64,000 nt of DNA from Datisca glomerata (Eukaryota; Streptophyta; Magnoliopsida; Cucurbitales; Datiscaceae). Of this stretch, positions 34,246 to 46,379 are shown one piece after another. The position numbers were made by a program, and so were the translations under genes. The stretch's first letter is position 1. Each line of letters opens with the position of its first letter. Location of the stretch: contig QANY01013389.1 in the NCBI GenBank assembly GCA_003255025.1, forward strand, positions 701,106 through 765,105, written 5' to 3'. Under the pieces are notes generated by a model, which saw only the letters and a program-made list of their open reading frames with translations, did no database searches and was not told where the DNA came from.

Positions 34246-35874
34246 GTTTACGATATGAATGGCTGAGAACATGATCTTACAAGATTTGGAATCCAAGCTT
34301 CCTAACGGATCGTATATTGGTTCTCTTAAGTTTTAATTGAGCTCAAATTTATGTTATGATTATAAATTAGTCATTCACTAGTGAATTAATGCTACTTAAT
34401 GATCAAAAGGTAATTAGAAGGGTAAAACGTTTATTTTTGACCAACCCTAATATACAAACCAATAATTGGAGTATAAAATTACGTTAAATGATAATATCAA
34501 AAGACTATACGAGAATATTCTGTAAATACATTCTATAATCTATAAGAGTGCAATTCCATATTTATAGTGGAGTAATAATGAAATTAATAAAGAAGATTAT
34601 TTAATTAAAGAGTTTAATTAATAATATGGTTTATTGTAGCTTAAAATTATAGGTCCATGATCCCCAAGTCACATCTGTACTACGTAGTCTAGGTTGTGAA
34701 TATTTCAGGACATGAGAAAATGACTAACTTGTAAAATGAATTATTATTCTAGGATAAGTACGTAATTATGAGATAATTATGTGTGATTAATTAATTAAGA
34801 ATTAATTAATTAAATTATATATATAAATTTCAGAAATTATATATATATATATATATATAATTATATCGATTAACTTTTTAATTATCGATAAGTGAGACAG
34901 AATATCTAATTTATGAAATTAGATAAATATAAACTATTACTAGATAATAATTTGAATCAACTAAATATGTATATGTGAACTAACATATAAGTTGCTTGAT
35001 AGGTATAATCAGATATGTTAATTTTGAATTAACTGATATCTAGATATTTATCTGATTAAAATGTATATTTAATTTATAGTAATTACCACGTTTCAATTAC
35101 TGATTAGGAATCAGAGATTGACATGCACTATCGTAGTGCCACATGACACTACAATAGTGTCGTGGCACACAATGCTGTGAGGCACTGTGATAACTCACGG
35201 CAACTGCAGTGCCGTGTGTCACTGCAGTTGTGCAAAAATTGTAGTGGGTCTCACTACAATGGTAATTTTAAAATTAAATATTATTTTCAGTTTATCCCTA
35301 AAAATTTGAGATGTCATTATTTAGAAAATATATAGATATTATTCTATTGGCATCAATGTTGATGGAGAGTAAAGAACACAATTTCTATCAGTGTAAATTT
35401 TCTCTGTGATTAAAAAGTTAATTAAAGAGCTCTGTGAGAATAATCATCGTATTCTCTCAGAGGATTGTCTCACAAAAAGCTCTAGATTTCATGTGTTGAG
35501 TACATCTAGAAACGGAAAATGTATTTTTGATTATTCTACATGCCCACACACGTCCTAGTGTATTTGATGAATGGCTTGGAAGATCTTGGTATGGATCTTG
35601 AAGTCCATTGTTCACGGGAATGCAGGATCGTTGGTTTACGTGAACGTTTGATATAGACTACAAAAGGTATATGATTTATATCCATGTATGTCTTAGATTT
35701 AATATATAAACATATAATGTATCCTAATTGAAAAGCTTTTTCCAATAAAAGTTTTTATTTTGAAAACCATTGCGACGCGCTTGTTTTAGTTTTATAAAAA
35801 AAAAAGATTCCTTTTTAATAAAAAATTTTAAAAGCCATCATGCCTCCGCCGTGCGTGTGCCATATTTTCCAACA
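34246..35874 (+). mobile_element. Probable copia solo LTR
   Basis: Begins TGTTTACG and ends with a word set typical of plant copia LTR 3' ends: CATGCCTCCGCCGTGCG and TTTTCCAACA (35840-35874). No primer-binding site follows, no coding region is attached, and I see no clear target duplication (AAAAA versus GATAA). It contains an (AT)n run at 34838-34859 and a cluster of hairpins at 35126-35260. The left edge is inferred from where chromovirus LTR similarity stops. Confidence 0.5.
35126..35260. repeat. Hairpin cluster in solo LTR
   Basis: CACTA-TCG-TAGTG (35126-35138) is a perfect hairpin. GTGCCAC..GACACT (35136-35150) pairs with AGTGTCGTGGCAC (35156-35168), a 13-bp stem with a 2-base bulge. 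ATTGTAGTG (35238-35246) pairs with CACTACAAT (35252-35260). CACTGCAGT words lie between. Confidence 0.8.
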
Positions 35875-36879
35875 GATAATCACATCGAGCGTTTGGATCA
35901 TACCACCTCGGATATGGTGACTGAATGGGATCATATGAAACTTGCACCAATTGATTCTTCAGGATAAACTGTTGTAAAAGCTTTACGTAAGACATGAAAA
36001 TTGTGCCGTACTTAGTGAAACATTGATTATTTGTACTTCCTCATTGTTTCTGATCTACATGAACACATCTTATTGGTGAATTTATGGTCTCAAATCATGT
36101 CTAGTGTTACTATGAGAAAATGATTATTGAGAGTGATAAGTGTATGGAAATGTAGGACACACCACATATGATGTTGCAGGTCGAAACCCTTCACTGTATT
36201 TTAAAAAAGGGTTAAATCTTCCAGCTTGGGATGAATATTCATAATTGACTACTTTTACATCTCCTTCTCTTTTCTTTTTTGCCAATCCTTTATGCTTTAC
36301 GGATGCTTTTAGTGTGGTTTCTGAAATTCCATCAATTACTATAATGTCAGAAAAGTTGTTTAAAATTCCATCAATTTCCTATCATGGAATCAAAACCTCA
36401 AGGTATTGATGAACATTGCAGCCATTTCTTTCTCTAACAAGCAAGTTGTACATGAGCCGCTAATTCCTGACACCGTTGTGCATATTCTTTAAAGATTCTA
36501 ATAGTCTTTTTCTCTATTCTTTGTACTTGTGTTGTCACAAGAATGCGTCAGATAAGATTTTCCACATTAAAAAATGTTGACTATCTAGCTGGAAAAAATG
36601 AATTAGTAAGTTATCTTTATGCACATAAGTAACCATCTTTCTACAATATATAGATTACTTCTCAGGATTGTGCTACCATAATAGTTCTTAAACTCTTGTA
36701 GTTTGGACTTGTGAGGGATAGTGATGCCTGAGACTAAACATAACTGGGTGGTATTAATGGTACCATACAGATCTGATCCTTAATAACATAGAATTTCCCT
36801 TCTAGAAAATCTAACTTATCTCTCGATAATGGATTTTACTTGACTTGATAATGGACCTCTGCTTTTTTGGTTTATAAAT
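35875..36879. other. Unassigned part of the 3' LTR insertion
   Basis: No gene or terminal repeat is recognised. It belongs neither to the chromovirus LTR nor clearly to the copia LTR. Confidence 0.4.
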
Positions 36880-37497
36880 ATAAGATATGATGATTAGTTC
36901 ATTAACATGTTTACCTTCTGGAGCGAAAGTTTGATTGTGTCCATGTGCTTGGGTAGTTGGAAACAAAGTGCTGGAAGTTTACCAGTAGTGATAGAACATG
37001 CTGAAATTGGTCTGTCCGATGATGTTGATAAGTTGGAGTGAGCCCATAAGGATAAAGTGGGGTATCATTTATGAATTGAGCGTGCAATAATTGAGCCATT
37101 GGCAGATTCTCAAAACAGACTTTTCTTTTGTTAGCGGGGAAGAGTTCTCCAACCATTTGCTCTTTCAACTCTTTAATTTCTTCTTTCATTTCCTCTCGTG
37201 ATCTCTTTCTCTCTTACTCATCCATAATTCTAAGTTGAGCTTGTGTTCTATAAGGATGATGAAGTTGACAAGCTATTTTCAAATCGATATCTTATAATGC
37301 AATAAATCAAACTAATTAGCTTATTATTTTTAGATTTGTTTCTAAATAAATAAATCTTTGTATGTCACAAAGAGAAAATTTAAGTAAAAATAAAAAATAA
37401 AACAATACAGAAATCAAATACTGGAGTAATGAAAGAAGGTAATAAAATCTTTCATTTCAAAACAACAATAACATAGCAATCTTTCATTTCAAAATAA
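36880..37497 (-). pseudogene. Second copy of the Tat-like gag segment
   Basis: Closely similar, in the same orientation, to 24350-24990. The minus strand encodes EEIKELKEQMVGELFPANKR and PMAQLLHAQFINDTPLYPYG, the N-terminal gag coiled-coil type. It ends where the chromovirus LTR resumes near 37505. Confidence 0.7.
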
Positions 37498-37504
37498 AAA
37501 TGCC

Positions 37505-38138
37505 TAAGGTTTATGTGTTACCTTGTCCTTTGGGTTAGTGTCAGTGAATCAGAAATGTCACATGTACGTACTTTACAAACTAACGAATCTTACCGACGGG
37601 TAATTCTGTTCTGATATGGGTGTGGTGACGAGATCTAGTGGAAGTGGCCAGCGTCTCTGTAAGGTAAGATATGAATTATCTGAACGAATGGTAAGTTTAC
37701 ATGTACAACTCTGTAAAATGAAATGAAATGCCTTGTATGTGGGTGCTTTGTGTGATCTTATGTATGTACGATTTTACTTATTGAGTAAGTACCCCAAAAT
37801 ACAAGAGTTTAAAATTTTCAGATGAGGATGATGCTTTCATTTTGGATGAAGTCTAGAGTCTCTGGAATGTGACTAAAGTCAAAGTCATTTTGGAAACATT
37901 ATAGGTTTTATTATGTTTTGTTAAAATTTAACTATTTTGATTTATTTTCTTTTGTTAGATAATTATGACGTAGTAATATGCATTATATGACGTTTTAAAA
38001 TTCTTCGTAATAAATCAGACTTTGTTTAAGTTTTAATTTTCAACGTGATTAGTTTTAAGCAAAATTGACTTAGCTTCCACTTGATTTATTTGCATAAATT
38101 ATTAAAGAAAATTTTGGATAAATTTTCAGGTTGTCACA
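37505..38138 (+). repeat. Chromovirus 3' LTR, second part
   Basis: Aligns with about 26900-27604 of the 5' LTR, from AAGGTTTATGTGTTACC to the end GGTTGTCACA. About 530 bp of LTR present in the 5' copy is missing at the insertion. TGAGT follows at 38139. Confidence 0.85.
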
Positions 38139-38640
38139 TGAGTCATCTACTCCTCAACTATTATCCCCAAGCTATTGACATTATGGATGTATTTTGCACT
38201 TATGAATGATGTAAAAGAGTATTATTTTCTAGGATTCTACTCTCTAAAGCCATTGCAAGTTATGCAGATGGCCATTTTGATCTTTCAATTTAGCAATTTC
38301 TGCTGTGCGAGCATTGGATAAGGCTTGTGAATTTTTAAGTTCTCTTTTAACTTATTTGACATTTTCTATATTTTCTCAAACTTCTTTATCTAGCTCAGAC
38401 TTTTACCTTTTGGGCCTTCCTTTTTCTTCCAAAATGCCATTGTGATTCCTAATTGACAATCAAGACGCTCGTTGGCTGTTTTCAATTGCTGTTTCAACTT
38501 TTCATTTCTTAAGCGAAGTAATGTTTTTATCCCATTCTTGATGTTCTTTCACATACTGGTCTAGTTTAGACTTCGTGCACCTCTCTTGATCATATTCTTA
38601 CTACCAACTTGTATAGTTGATATAGAGAGACTTCTACCGT
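38139..38640 (-). pseudogene. Gag-like coiled-coil remnant (part 2) of the Tat-like element
   Basis: The minus strand has charged helical text such as DQYVKEHQEWDKNI and KLKQQLKTANERLDCQLG (about 38570-38450), continuing into 25352 once the chromovirus and one TGAGT are removed. No complete domain is identifiable. Confidence 0.5.
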
Positions 38641-40237
38641 TACTAGTGTGCATTACTTTATACTTCAGGATTACACGATAAAAACTATTGTTGTTTCTTT
38701 TAATGCATTAGTCGTGGGATAAATTGTTTTATCCACCATTGACGGAAAACCATAATTGGAGTATAACCGGTACATCCCCAAGTATGTAATAGCGGCACAC
38801 ACTTAAATTCACCACATCTATAAGTCAACAGCCTCACTAACATCCAAGGTGCTTTCCAAATTACTTTTTTACTCTCTAACCATGAAAAGAAATTAATAAC
38901 TCTACAATTGCATTCCTTATTAATTACCATGGACTTGTTAACTTAACCCGTGGATATTTAAAATCTTTGGAATACTTTAAAAGACTCAAAATCCAAATAC
39001 ATAACAAGATTAATCTAGTGATATAAGGGTTTCTGCAAGAATCAGTATAATAAGATTAATCTCATGCTCAATTTGAAGAAACAAGTTTATGCCCTGTCCA
39101 TCTACATAACCTTGAACTTTTTTGAATAATACTGTACCATAGATGCATAAAAATAAAAGAGATTATCCCTTGTCTTCACCAATGAGTTTTCTTGTAAAGC
39201 AAATGATATATTGTAATGGGATGCAATGATTTTCACATTTTGTTTTCAACTCACTTTCAATTTCAGATGTCAGAATGTAATTAAAATTTTGGGTAGCGTC
39301 CTCTTCACCGTAAGCTTTTTGTCATAACGATAAAATTTATCTTAAATATGGGATAAGATGATTAATATTACTTGATATTCTTATACTATAAATGTCATGT
39401 CAATCGAGCAAGATGTAAAGCATCTATAGACATGGTCCTAAAAAGTATCAGAGCCTTCAAAATTGGAAGATTAACTTAAATGTACTTGATATTGGCGATG
39501 TGTCCATACTTATTGGTGAATTCATGTTTCTTTTCAGTTGACAAGATCCTTCAAACTCTCTAGATTATAGCAAGGAAAGTCGACCTTTGCAACTGGAGGA
39601 TTATATATTACCTCATCTTTGGAGAAACTATCTCCATGCTTTCTTTTCGATTTTTAGACCATTGAGACACCACTTACTGATCTTCTATTATAACTTATAG
39701 TTGAGTGTAGATGTAATGAGAGCCATGATTCAACTACAATCAAATTTACAAATGAAAAAGGAAAAAGTTAACAAAACTTGATTCACAAATCATATTCTAG
39801 CAATATTTTTCTATACAATGAAACAAACATAGATAAAGTGTCATAACTATCATAAGGATTTTTTTTAAGCTAAGTGGGCCATAGATTATCTAAGTGTGTT
39901 GTTGGGCTCTAAACAACTTAAAAGCTCCCAAGCTATCCAGACCGTTACCCATAAAGGTATAATAGGAGCCTCGAATTAGACTTCCACTTTGGCTGACCAG
40001 GGTGATCACTACTTCATTTTCACTAGTATTAAAAGGTAAAGCTTAGGTCGGGCTGTGGTGTATGCAAAGAGTGAAGAGTTTAAAGTGAAGACAATACACC
40101 TTACATTATTTATAGATAAAATAATACAAGATAAATAAATAAAAAATAAAAAGAACTAAGTACAAAGAGCATGTGAAAAAAATAACTTGGCTTGACTCTC
40201 TATCATTCTAAAAAAATAGATCGCCGCAACGTTGTGA
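38641..40237. other. Non-coding stretch; one primer-binding-site-like word
   Basis: No gene is seen. AGTATCAGAGCC at 39444-39455 resembles the initiator-methionine primer-binding site, but no LTR edge lies beside it. The rest is A/T-rich interior of the Tat-like derivative or older debris. Confidence 0.4.
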
Positions 40238-41793
40238 TGTGGAGCGGCGATTGAAAATGATTTTCAAAATAAATTTGAAGTTGACACCAATCTAATTAGG
40301 GTGTGATTGATCATCCAATTTTAAAATACTTTGATCTACAAAAACTCAGAGTTAGTTTCAGAATTCTTTATACATGAAAAATGTATTAGCACCCCACAAC
40401 ACCTGTTGTTAATACGGTTACTAATTTTGTCAAATGTTATAATTTATTAAAATGATTAAAAAAATTTGAAATTTTTTAACCTCAAATGTATGTATGTCCT
40501 TTTTTGCATCAAGATTGAGACAATCTCATGATATCAACGAGTACCGCGAAAGCAATTGCAAAAACTTAGTAAGTTTATTTATCAACAATATTTTTTATGA
40601 ATGTATGTTTAGAAAATTAGGGATTAAAATCAGTCTTCTAAAAATAATTCCTAATTAAAAATCTTGAGTAACTTTGACTATCAACAGTTATCAAAATATC
40701 ATTTTAACAAATCATATATATATGAACATATTTTTTTTTTCAAAATGATTTAAGATTGTAAAAATCATGTTGAAAATCGAACTCGGACTTTCCAGTATGA
40801 TACATCTTGAATGTAGAATATTAGACTTTTCAGTATCTCAAATCCCATCATCAAAATTTTTGAAATATTTAAATCTAAATTATATAACTTGATTTTTACC
40901 CACTAGTTAAAACGTTGAATATTAGGTAGTAGTGTAATTACTAAAATGATAAATATCCAATAACTAGGAAAAGCAATTAATTGAAATAATTAATCGAGAA
41001 GATTTCTCAACAATGGAATAAACTAAAATAAAATATACGACATAAAAATAAAATAAAAGGCGTATAGGGTAGTCCCAGTACATAAATAAGATGTGTTAAA
41101 TATCGTTAGAAGTAAGCAGCTCAAAAAAACTTGTTTAAACATGCAGAATTTTATTTAAAAACTCATATTGAGATGTCTGACACATAATTTTTAACTCAGA
41201 GTACATCTTAACAACAAAAAGTCTATTCTTGCTTTACTTCTCTTTGCTCAAACAATGATGAGAGATCAAGTGACATTACAAAAAATGAGAGAGAATTTGC
41301 CTTCCTCTCTCTTGTCTTTCTCTTATTTGAAGCATCCCTCTTCTCTCCGATTTTTTAGGCCAGAAAATTTCCACCAAAGGAATTCAAAGGAATCCCTTGA
41401 AGATCCTCCTCTTTGTCAATTCCCATTCCTTTTATAAGAAAATATTATGGTTTGTTATTAGGAAAAAAAATTTATGAAGGAATTGATGCTTATTATATTT
41501 CTAAATATGAAAAATATGTGTAGACCTTGCTTTGTGTGCATGCGTTCATTAATTTGAGAGATTTATGATATTTTTACTATGAAGAGAAAAATTGTTCAAA
41601 TTTACTATTTTTTTCTATTTTTTTGAATTTTAATTAATTTATTTATTCTGAATTTTTAAATATTTACTATTTTTTGTTATTTTAATATTTTCTTAATTTT
41701 TATGTTTTGGATATTTCCTAGGCTCTAGAATTAGGCCAAAAAATAAAATGAGTATGAAATATATTAAACCGGATAAAATACGATATTTACAAT
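40238..41793. repeat. LTR-like direct repeat, right copy
   Basis: Partner of 21413-22690, same orientation, starting TGTGGAGCGG and ending CGATATTTACA. Landmarks: GTATTAGCACCCCACAACACC (40385; first 20 bases compared), TGCATCAAGATTG (40504), AAAACTTAGTAAGTTTATTT (40561) and GGCCAAAAAATAAAATGAG (41731). The two copies bracket the gag remnants, tandem array and chromovirus. Confidence 0.6.
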
Positions 41794-43239
41794 TATCATT
41801 TGTGTTTAATGTAATCTCAAATAGTTTCAAATAAATAATAAGAATTTTTGCAATCAGAACTTTAAATTCAAGTAGTCATAAAATCAACCAATTTTCTTCA
41901 AAATCAATACCTACTATGCTCATTCAACTTCTATCCAAATTTGATGTACGGCTATTGAATATACGTCAGAGAGGCTATTGGAAATTCAATTGCAACAAAA
42001 ATGTCATCCTTGTTCAGATCGGTTTGACCCGGAAAAGTAAATGGGCCCAAGATTTCAAACTTTTTTTTAACAATAAGCAGACACTTGATCACTAGGTATT
42101 TTATTTTTCATAGTGACCATTTCTTGTAAAACAATTATTTAATAATTTAATTTATTAATATATCATCCTTATTTATTTTCTAATATCACTTAGACACATC
42201 TTTCTCTCTCTTTTTTTTTGGGTTGTGCCACTGAATTTTCCAAATTAGTAAATTAAGTGACGAGCGCTAATATTCTAAATCCAAATGATTCTCAACTATT
42301 GATAAAAATAGAAAATAACATGTCTAATAGTAGCTAAATTGAGATCCATTATTATTACCTAAATCCTATTAATTAACTTTGTACACTAACAAATTACTAA
42401 ATGATTAATTACTTTTGTATCTTACCCACGCTATACATATTTATATATTAATTAACACGTGTTTTTGCACGTAGTTCAATGCTAGTAAATGTAAAAACAA
42501 AAATCAGATTTGAATAAATAAAATAGTAAATCACCTTTCAGTTGGTTAAAGTAATTGGACATTTTCCTTTAAACAAACAATAGTGCATCCGTTATTACAA
42601 AAAGGAATCTCAAAAGTAAAATTTCACATTCAATATTATACATTGTCGCTCCTATGACAAAACAATAGTGCATCCTACTACCAAGTGTCCTATTTGACTT
42701 TTCAATGTGATTGTCTGATCTGTAGCAATGATCGACTTATGTAATTATATCTCATATTATATACTATTTCAATTATTCATGCATGCATACCCTTATAACT
42801 ACTAAGTAAAATGATAAAAACTTAAGTAAGTCACTTATCTGAAAATATTTCATGGGGCTTTGGTATGAAATTATTGTGGTGAGAATACATCATATTGGAA
42901 ATGATATACTTCTGCCAAAATATTCGCTTTGAGTGTCGTGGATTTGTCGTCATTCCACTTTGAGAAGGAGCCTATTTTTCTAGGCCACCCTTTTGAGAAA
43001 TACTGGAGGACTGCAACCTATTCATCGGTGTGGTGCGTTCTTGGTATTTTCCCTTGATTTATGGTCATTATAATGGCACATGGTGTGATATTATGGGTGG
43101 TGTATATGAGAATCTTCTCATGTAGATACCCTGACCCACGCTCTAAGGCTATGTGAGTAATGACTGGACTTTGAAATGTCAACAAGTTAGTTAAGAAAAG
43201 ATTACATAGTGTTCATTACCAACCAATCTAGGGATTGTT
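41794..43239. other. A/T-rich stretch, nothing recognised
   Basis: No coding sequence or element edge is identifiable. Its right part may be the start of the LTR or leader of the next gypsy element. Confidence 0.4.
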
Positions 43240-44059
43240 AAAGTGGCTCTCTCCTAGAAGCCTTTTAAATAAAGGCTTTCTCCCTCAGTTTGTAAGATCC
43301 ACAACGTCATTAGACTTGGAGAATTATCTCTAAATACTTCTAAAATATTCATTCTTCACCCTTCATATCCCAACGTCCAGATTCTCAAGCTATGGTTGTT
43401 GTTGGCTAAGACTAGATCACACTCCTATTAGGGAGTGATCTCTCACTAAACAATTGCGATTGTGGTTGGGCGTGGAAGACCTATTGGAACATCTACTCGA
43501 TAGATGGTGGGATGAATTAACCAGCCAACCTAATAGCCTGCTGTCAACGTTGTGGTTTTTGTTGTGCCTGAGATGGATCACGCTGCAACTATCAGGGTAT
43601 TGAAAATCTCCATCTGGGATCTCCATGCTTCCAATAATAAATCAAGCCGCATTCCTTCAGAGTACTCCCACGTAAAATTCACATGCACCTCCTCAATAAC
43701 TTCTGGTTCATAATAGGCAGCCACAAACCACCATAGAACAACCCCAAGTCTCAACTTAGACCACCCACGTCCCCCTTGTGTCTGTCATCATCAACGACAT
43801 CCCAAGGCCCATCACGACTACTGGAAATAAGAACATAGGCAATCCTTCCAAGCCCGCTCTTATCATCATCCCGGCTATTACCACTGTGTAAATACGGCCA
43901 ATATCAGGGACATTCGATAGCTCTTCTCAGTATATCATTCTTGAATGCTTGGAAAATGCAACCACTGTATCGAGCAGACTTGGTAACCTAAACATACAGC
44001 AGAGATTATGTACCTCCCAAATTATGAAAATACAGTAGGAAGACCAGTTGTGCAAAAGA
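43240..44059 (+). mobile_element. LTR end and leader or gag start of a Tat-clade gypsy
   Basis: A TTTTAAATAAAGG TATA-like word at 43264, followed by a C/T-rich stretch, resembles an LTR promoter region. Proline- and serine-rich sequence (43680-43910) looks like the variable gag N-terminus. No primer-binding site is recognised, so the LTR limits are unknown. Confidence 0.4.
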
Positions 44060-44800
44060 GCATTTAACACGCTTCATTGATGATCGAAGACCAAATGGCT
44101 ATGACAACGCTATACGTATGAGAGAGTTCTCTCAGTCACTCACTGAACGAGCTTAGACATGGTTACCCCAACTAGACCTTGAGGTCAGTTCTAACATTGG
44201 GCACAAATGACTTCCATCTTCTACACCAAGTTCTTTGTATCGGGATAAAAAGTGAGGATCCTAGACCTAGGGAGAGAATCACAATGAAAAAATGAGGAGT
44301 TGAGGACCTATTTGCAATGGTTCATAGATATAGCTATAGACTGCGTAGATGATAACAAAGAAGAGAGATTGGTGAACATGTGCATTGGCAGAATGGTCAA
44401 CGAATATAGAGTGCACTTGGAGAATTTGAATATAAATTCGTTCACGTGCCTTTAGGTGGCTGCACAATATACAAGTACCTATGTGGCCAGACACAAGCAA
44501 ACCCAACAGAACAAGCATATTTACTATGCTTCATCATGCTACATGTCACATGTAGCAATGGCATAGGCGCATAGGCCATGAGTGAAGAGAAATAAGAACA
44601 CTAGGGATTGTTATGTTGTCCTATGGATATATTTGAAGCATTGCTTGACATCTAGATCAAAGACAATGAGGTCAAACATCCCTAGATAAAGACACTTCCT
44701 ATGCTAGAAGAAACGCAGGCGCCTAACTACTGTCATTACGAAAATATCATGAATCACCCAAGCAAGGAGTGCACGACTCTGAGGAGATTTTTTCATTAAA
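44060..44800 (+). pseudogene. Gypsy (Tat) gag
   Basis: The capsid domain reads LTRFIDDRRPNGYDNAIRM, REFSQSLTERA (44070-44150) and then, in other frames, LQWFIDIAIDCVDDNKEERL and VNMCIGRMVNEYRVHLENLN (44318-44430), the PF03732-type retrotransposon gag plan. A zinc-knuckle-like CHYENIMNHPSKECTTLRR follows at about 44730-44785. Frameshifts occur between blocks. Confidence 0.85.
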
Positions 44801-45199
44801 GGTTAAAAGAAGAGAAATCATACCAGATGATCTGGCTCCCATCGAGGAATGTCCTTTTCCCCAACATGCTAAGGTGAACACGATTAATGCTCATGTTGGC
44901 GCCTCAACCTCATATGCTAAGTTAGTGGAATAGTCTAAGGGAAATGTCGAGTTCATAGAATCCTTGCTAAACACATGGCTTTGCAAAAAAATTATTGACA
45001 CGCTTGAGCTGGATGACACAACAAGGTGAGAGGTGACACAAATGCTCGTAAATGTATTTGAGCAACACAGAAGGTGAACACATTATTACTTTGTGAAGCC
45101 ATTGTTTGGATGAATATGAAAGAATGAGGAAGTGGCAATCATATTAACTAATCATTGATCGACTAGTCAAAAGAATCTACCACAATCGCCCTTTATATC

Positions 45200-45520
45200 T
45201 TAAAGCCACAATAAACAGTGTGATAGTAAAGAGAGCGCTAGTAGACCATGGGTTAGGAATCAATGTGATGTCCATCACTATGTTCAAGGTAGTAGACATT
45301 CTGGAAAGAAGACTGGTACGAAAATCTATAATGATAACAGGTTTCTCATATGTTGTAATAAGGACGTTAGGGTATGTCAACATAGAAGTCCAAGTGGGGT
45401 AATGAAGACGATAAATTGCTTCCATATGATAGAGATAGAAAGCATCTACCGTATATTCTTGGGGAGGCCATCGATTCACGATCATGATTATATCTCTTCA
45501 ACATTATATCAATGCTTGAA
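45200..45520 (+). pseudogene. Gypsy (Tat) protease remnant
   Basis: The frame 45220-45402 reads IVKRALVDHGLGINVMSITM and later a V..RTLGYVNIEVQVG strand. This fits a Tat protease, in which the usual DGGS active-site loop reads DHGL here. The LGRPSIHDH-like end is seen in another frame near 45455-45480. It lies between gag and RT. Confidence 0.6.
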
Positions 45521-45879
45521 GGTATTGTGGAAGAGATGAATCAGTACTGTGGTGGTTTCCAAAGCATCAATAAGACAGAGGCACATCTAATCGAGGAAGT
45601 ACTATTTGATGACTTGGTGGCAACAGGAACGACCGCACCAAGAAACATACAACAATCAACTTAACAAGGTGGGAGAAGAGCATAGGTAAAAAAGATTGTG
45701 CAAGTATAGACAGAATTGGTCAGGTTCGGTGCCCAACCAAATCTCTCTAGTAGTGGAAAAAAAGAGGAAGATTATATGATGGAAGAAGCATTCATGAAAC
45801 TATAAGGTTTTATCATTGGGATACTTGTGATGAACTACAAGTTATCAGAAGAGCCTTAGGCCAAGAGGAGTTGTAGCCA

Positions 45880-46340
45880 AAAGTCATCATGGATGGATTT
45901 AACAGGCACAATCAGATAAAGATGGTGATAGGGGATGCAGAGAAAAGTACATTCAAAACACTGTTTGTGTACTTTTATTATGTTGTGATGCCATTTGGAT
46001 TGAAAAACATAAGGGCTTCTAATCAATGGGCGATGATGGTAATATTTCACCATGTGAGTCATAGGTGCATTAAAGACTACGTGGATGATCTAATAGTCAA
46101 GTCAAAAGGGGCAGAGTTTCATCTGAAACATCTCACACGTGTATTTGAAAGGTGCAGAGCTTACAAGTTAAAGATGAATATGTTAAAATGTGCCTTGGGC
46201 ATATCATGGGGAAAGATTTTAAGATGTTGCGTGCACAAGCGAGGGATAGACATCGATTAGTCCAAAGTGAAGGCAATAAGGTACAAGTCACCTTTACGCT
46301 TAGAAAAGAGTTAAAAGCCTTTTAGGTGAAAATATCATAT
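45880..46340 (+). pseudogene. Gypsy (Tat) reverse transcriptase
   Basis: A 123-codon frame (45889-46260) covers the palm: MDGFNRHNQIKMVIGDAEKS, FYYVVMPFGLKNIRASNQW, and the catalytic box DYVDDLIVKSKG at about 46075-46110 with both aspartates intact. ERCRAYKLKMNMLKCALGIS and HKRGIDID follow. This is the best-preserved RT palm in the window, but the fingers (before 45880) and connection domain are interrupted, and stops lie on both sides. Confidence 0.9.
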
Positions 46341-46379
46341 GTTCATCACTTCATACTTGCCCTTGCCGAGCCTATAAGT

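Larger units (their letters stand above)
25353..38138 (+). mobile_element. Chromovirus (Tekay/Del-like) LTR retrotransposon
   Basis: Complete in outline: 5' LTR (25353-27604), primer-binding site (27606-27618), gag, protease, RT, RNase H, integrase, chromodomain, polypurine tract (33205-33217) and 3' LTR (33218-38138, interrupted). The flanking 5-bp duplication TGAGT is exact (25348-25352 and 38139-38143), so the outer limits are firm. All coding domains contain stops and frameshifts, so it is not autonomous. It lies inside the gag region of a Tat-like derivative, opposite to that element's orientation. An atp1 fragment and a long insertion in the 3' LTR are described separately. Confidence 0.9.

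Noticed and set aside
34838..34859. (AT)n run as a functional site
   Set aside because: Ordinary microsatellite inside an LTR.
39444..39455. Primer-binding site of another LTR element
   Set aside because: AGTATCAGAGCC matches, but no LTR edge lies upstream and no gag lies downstream, so one short word is insufficient.
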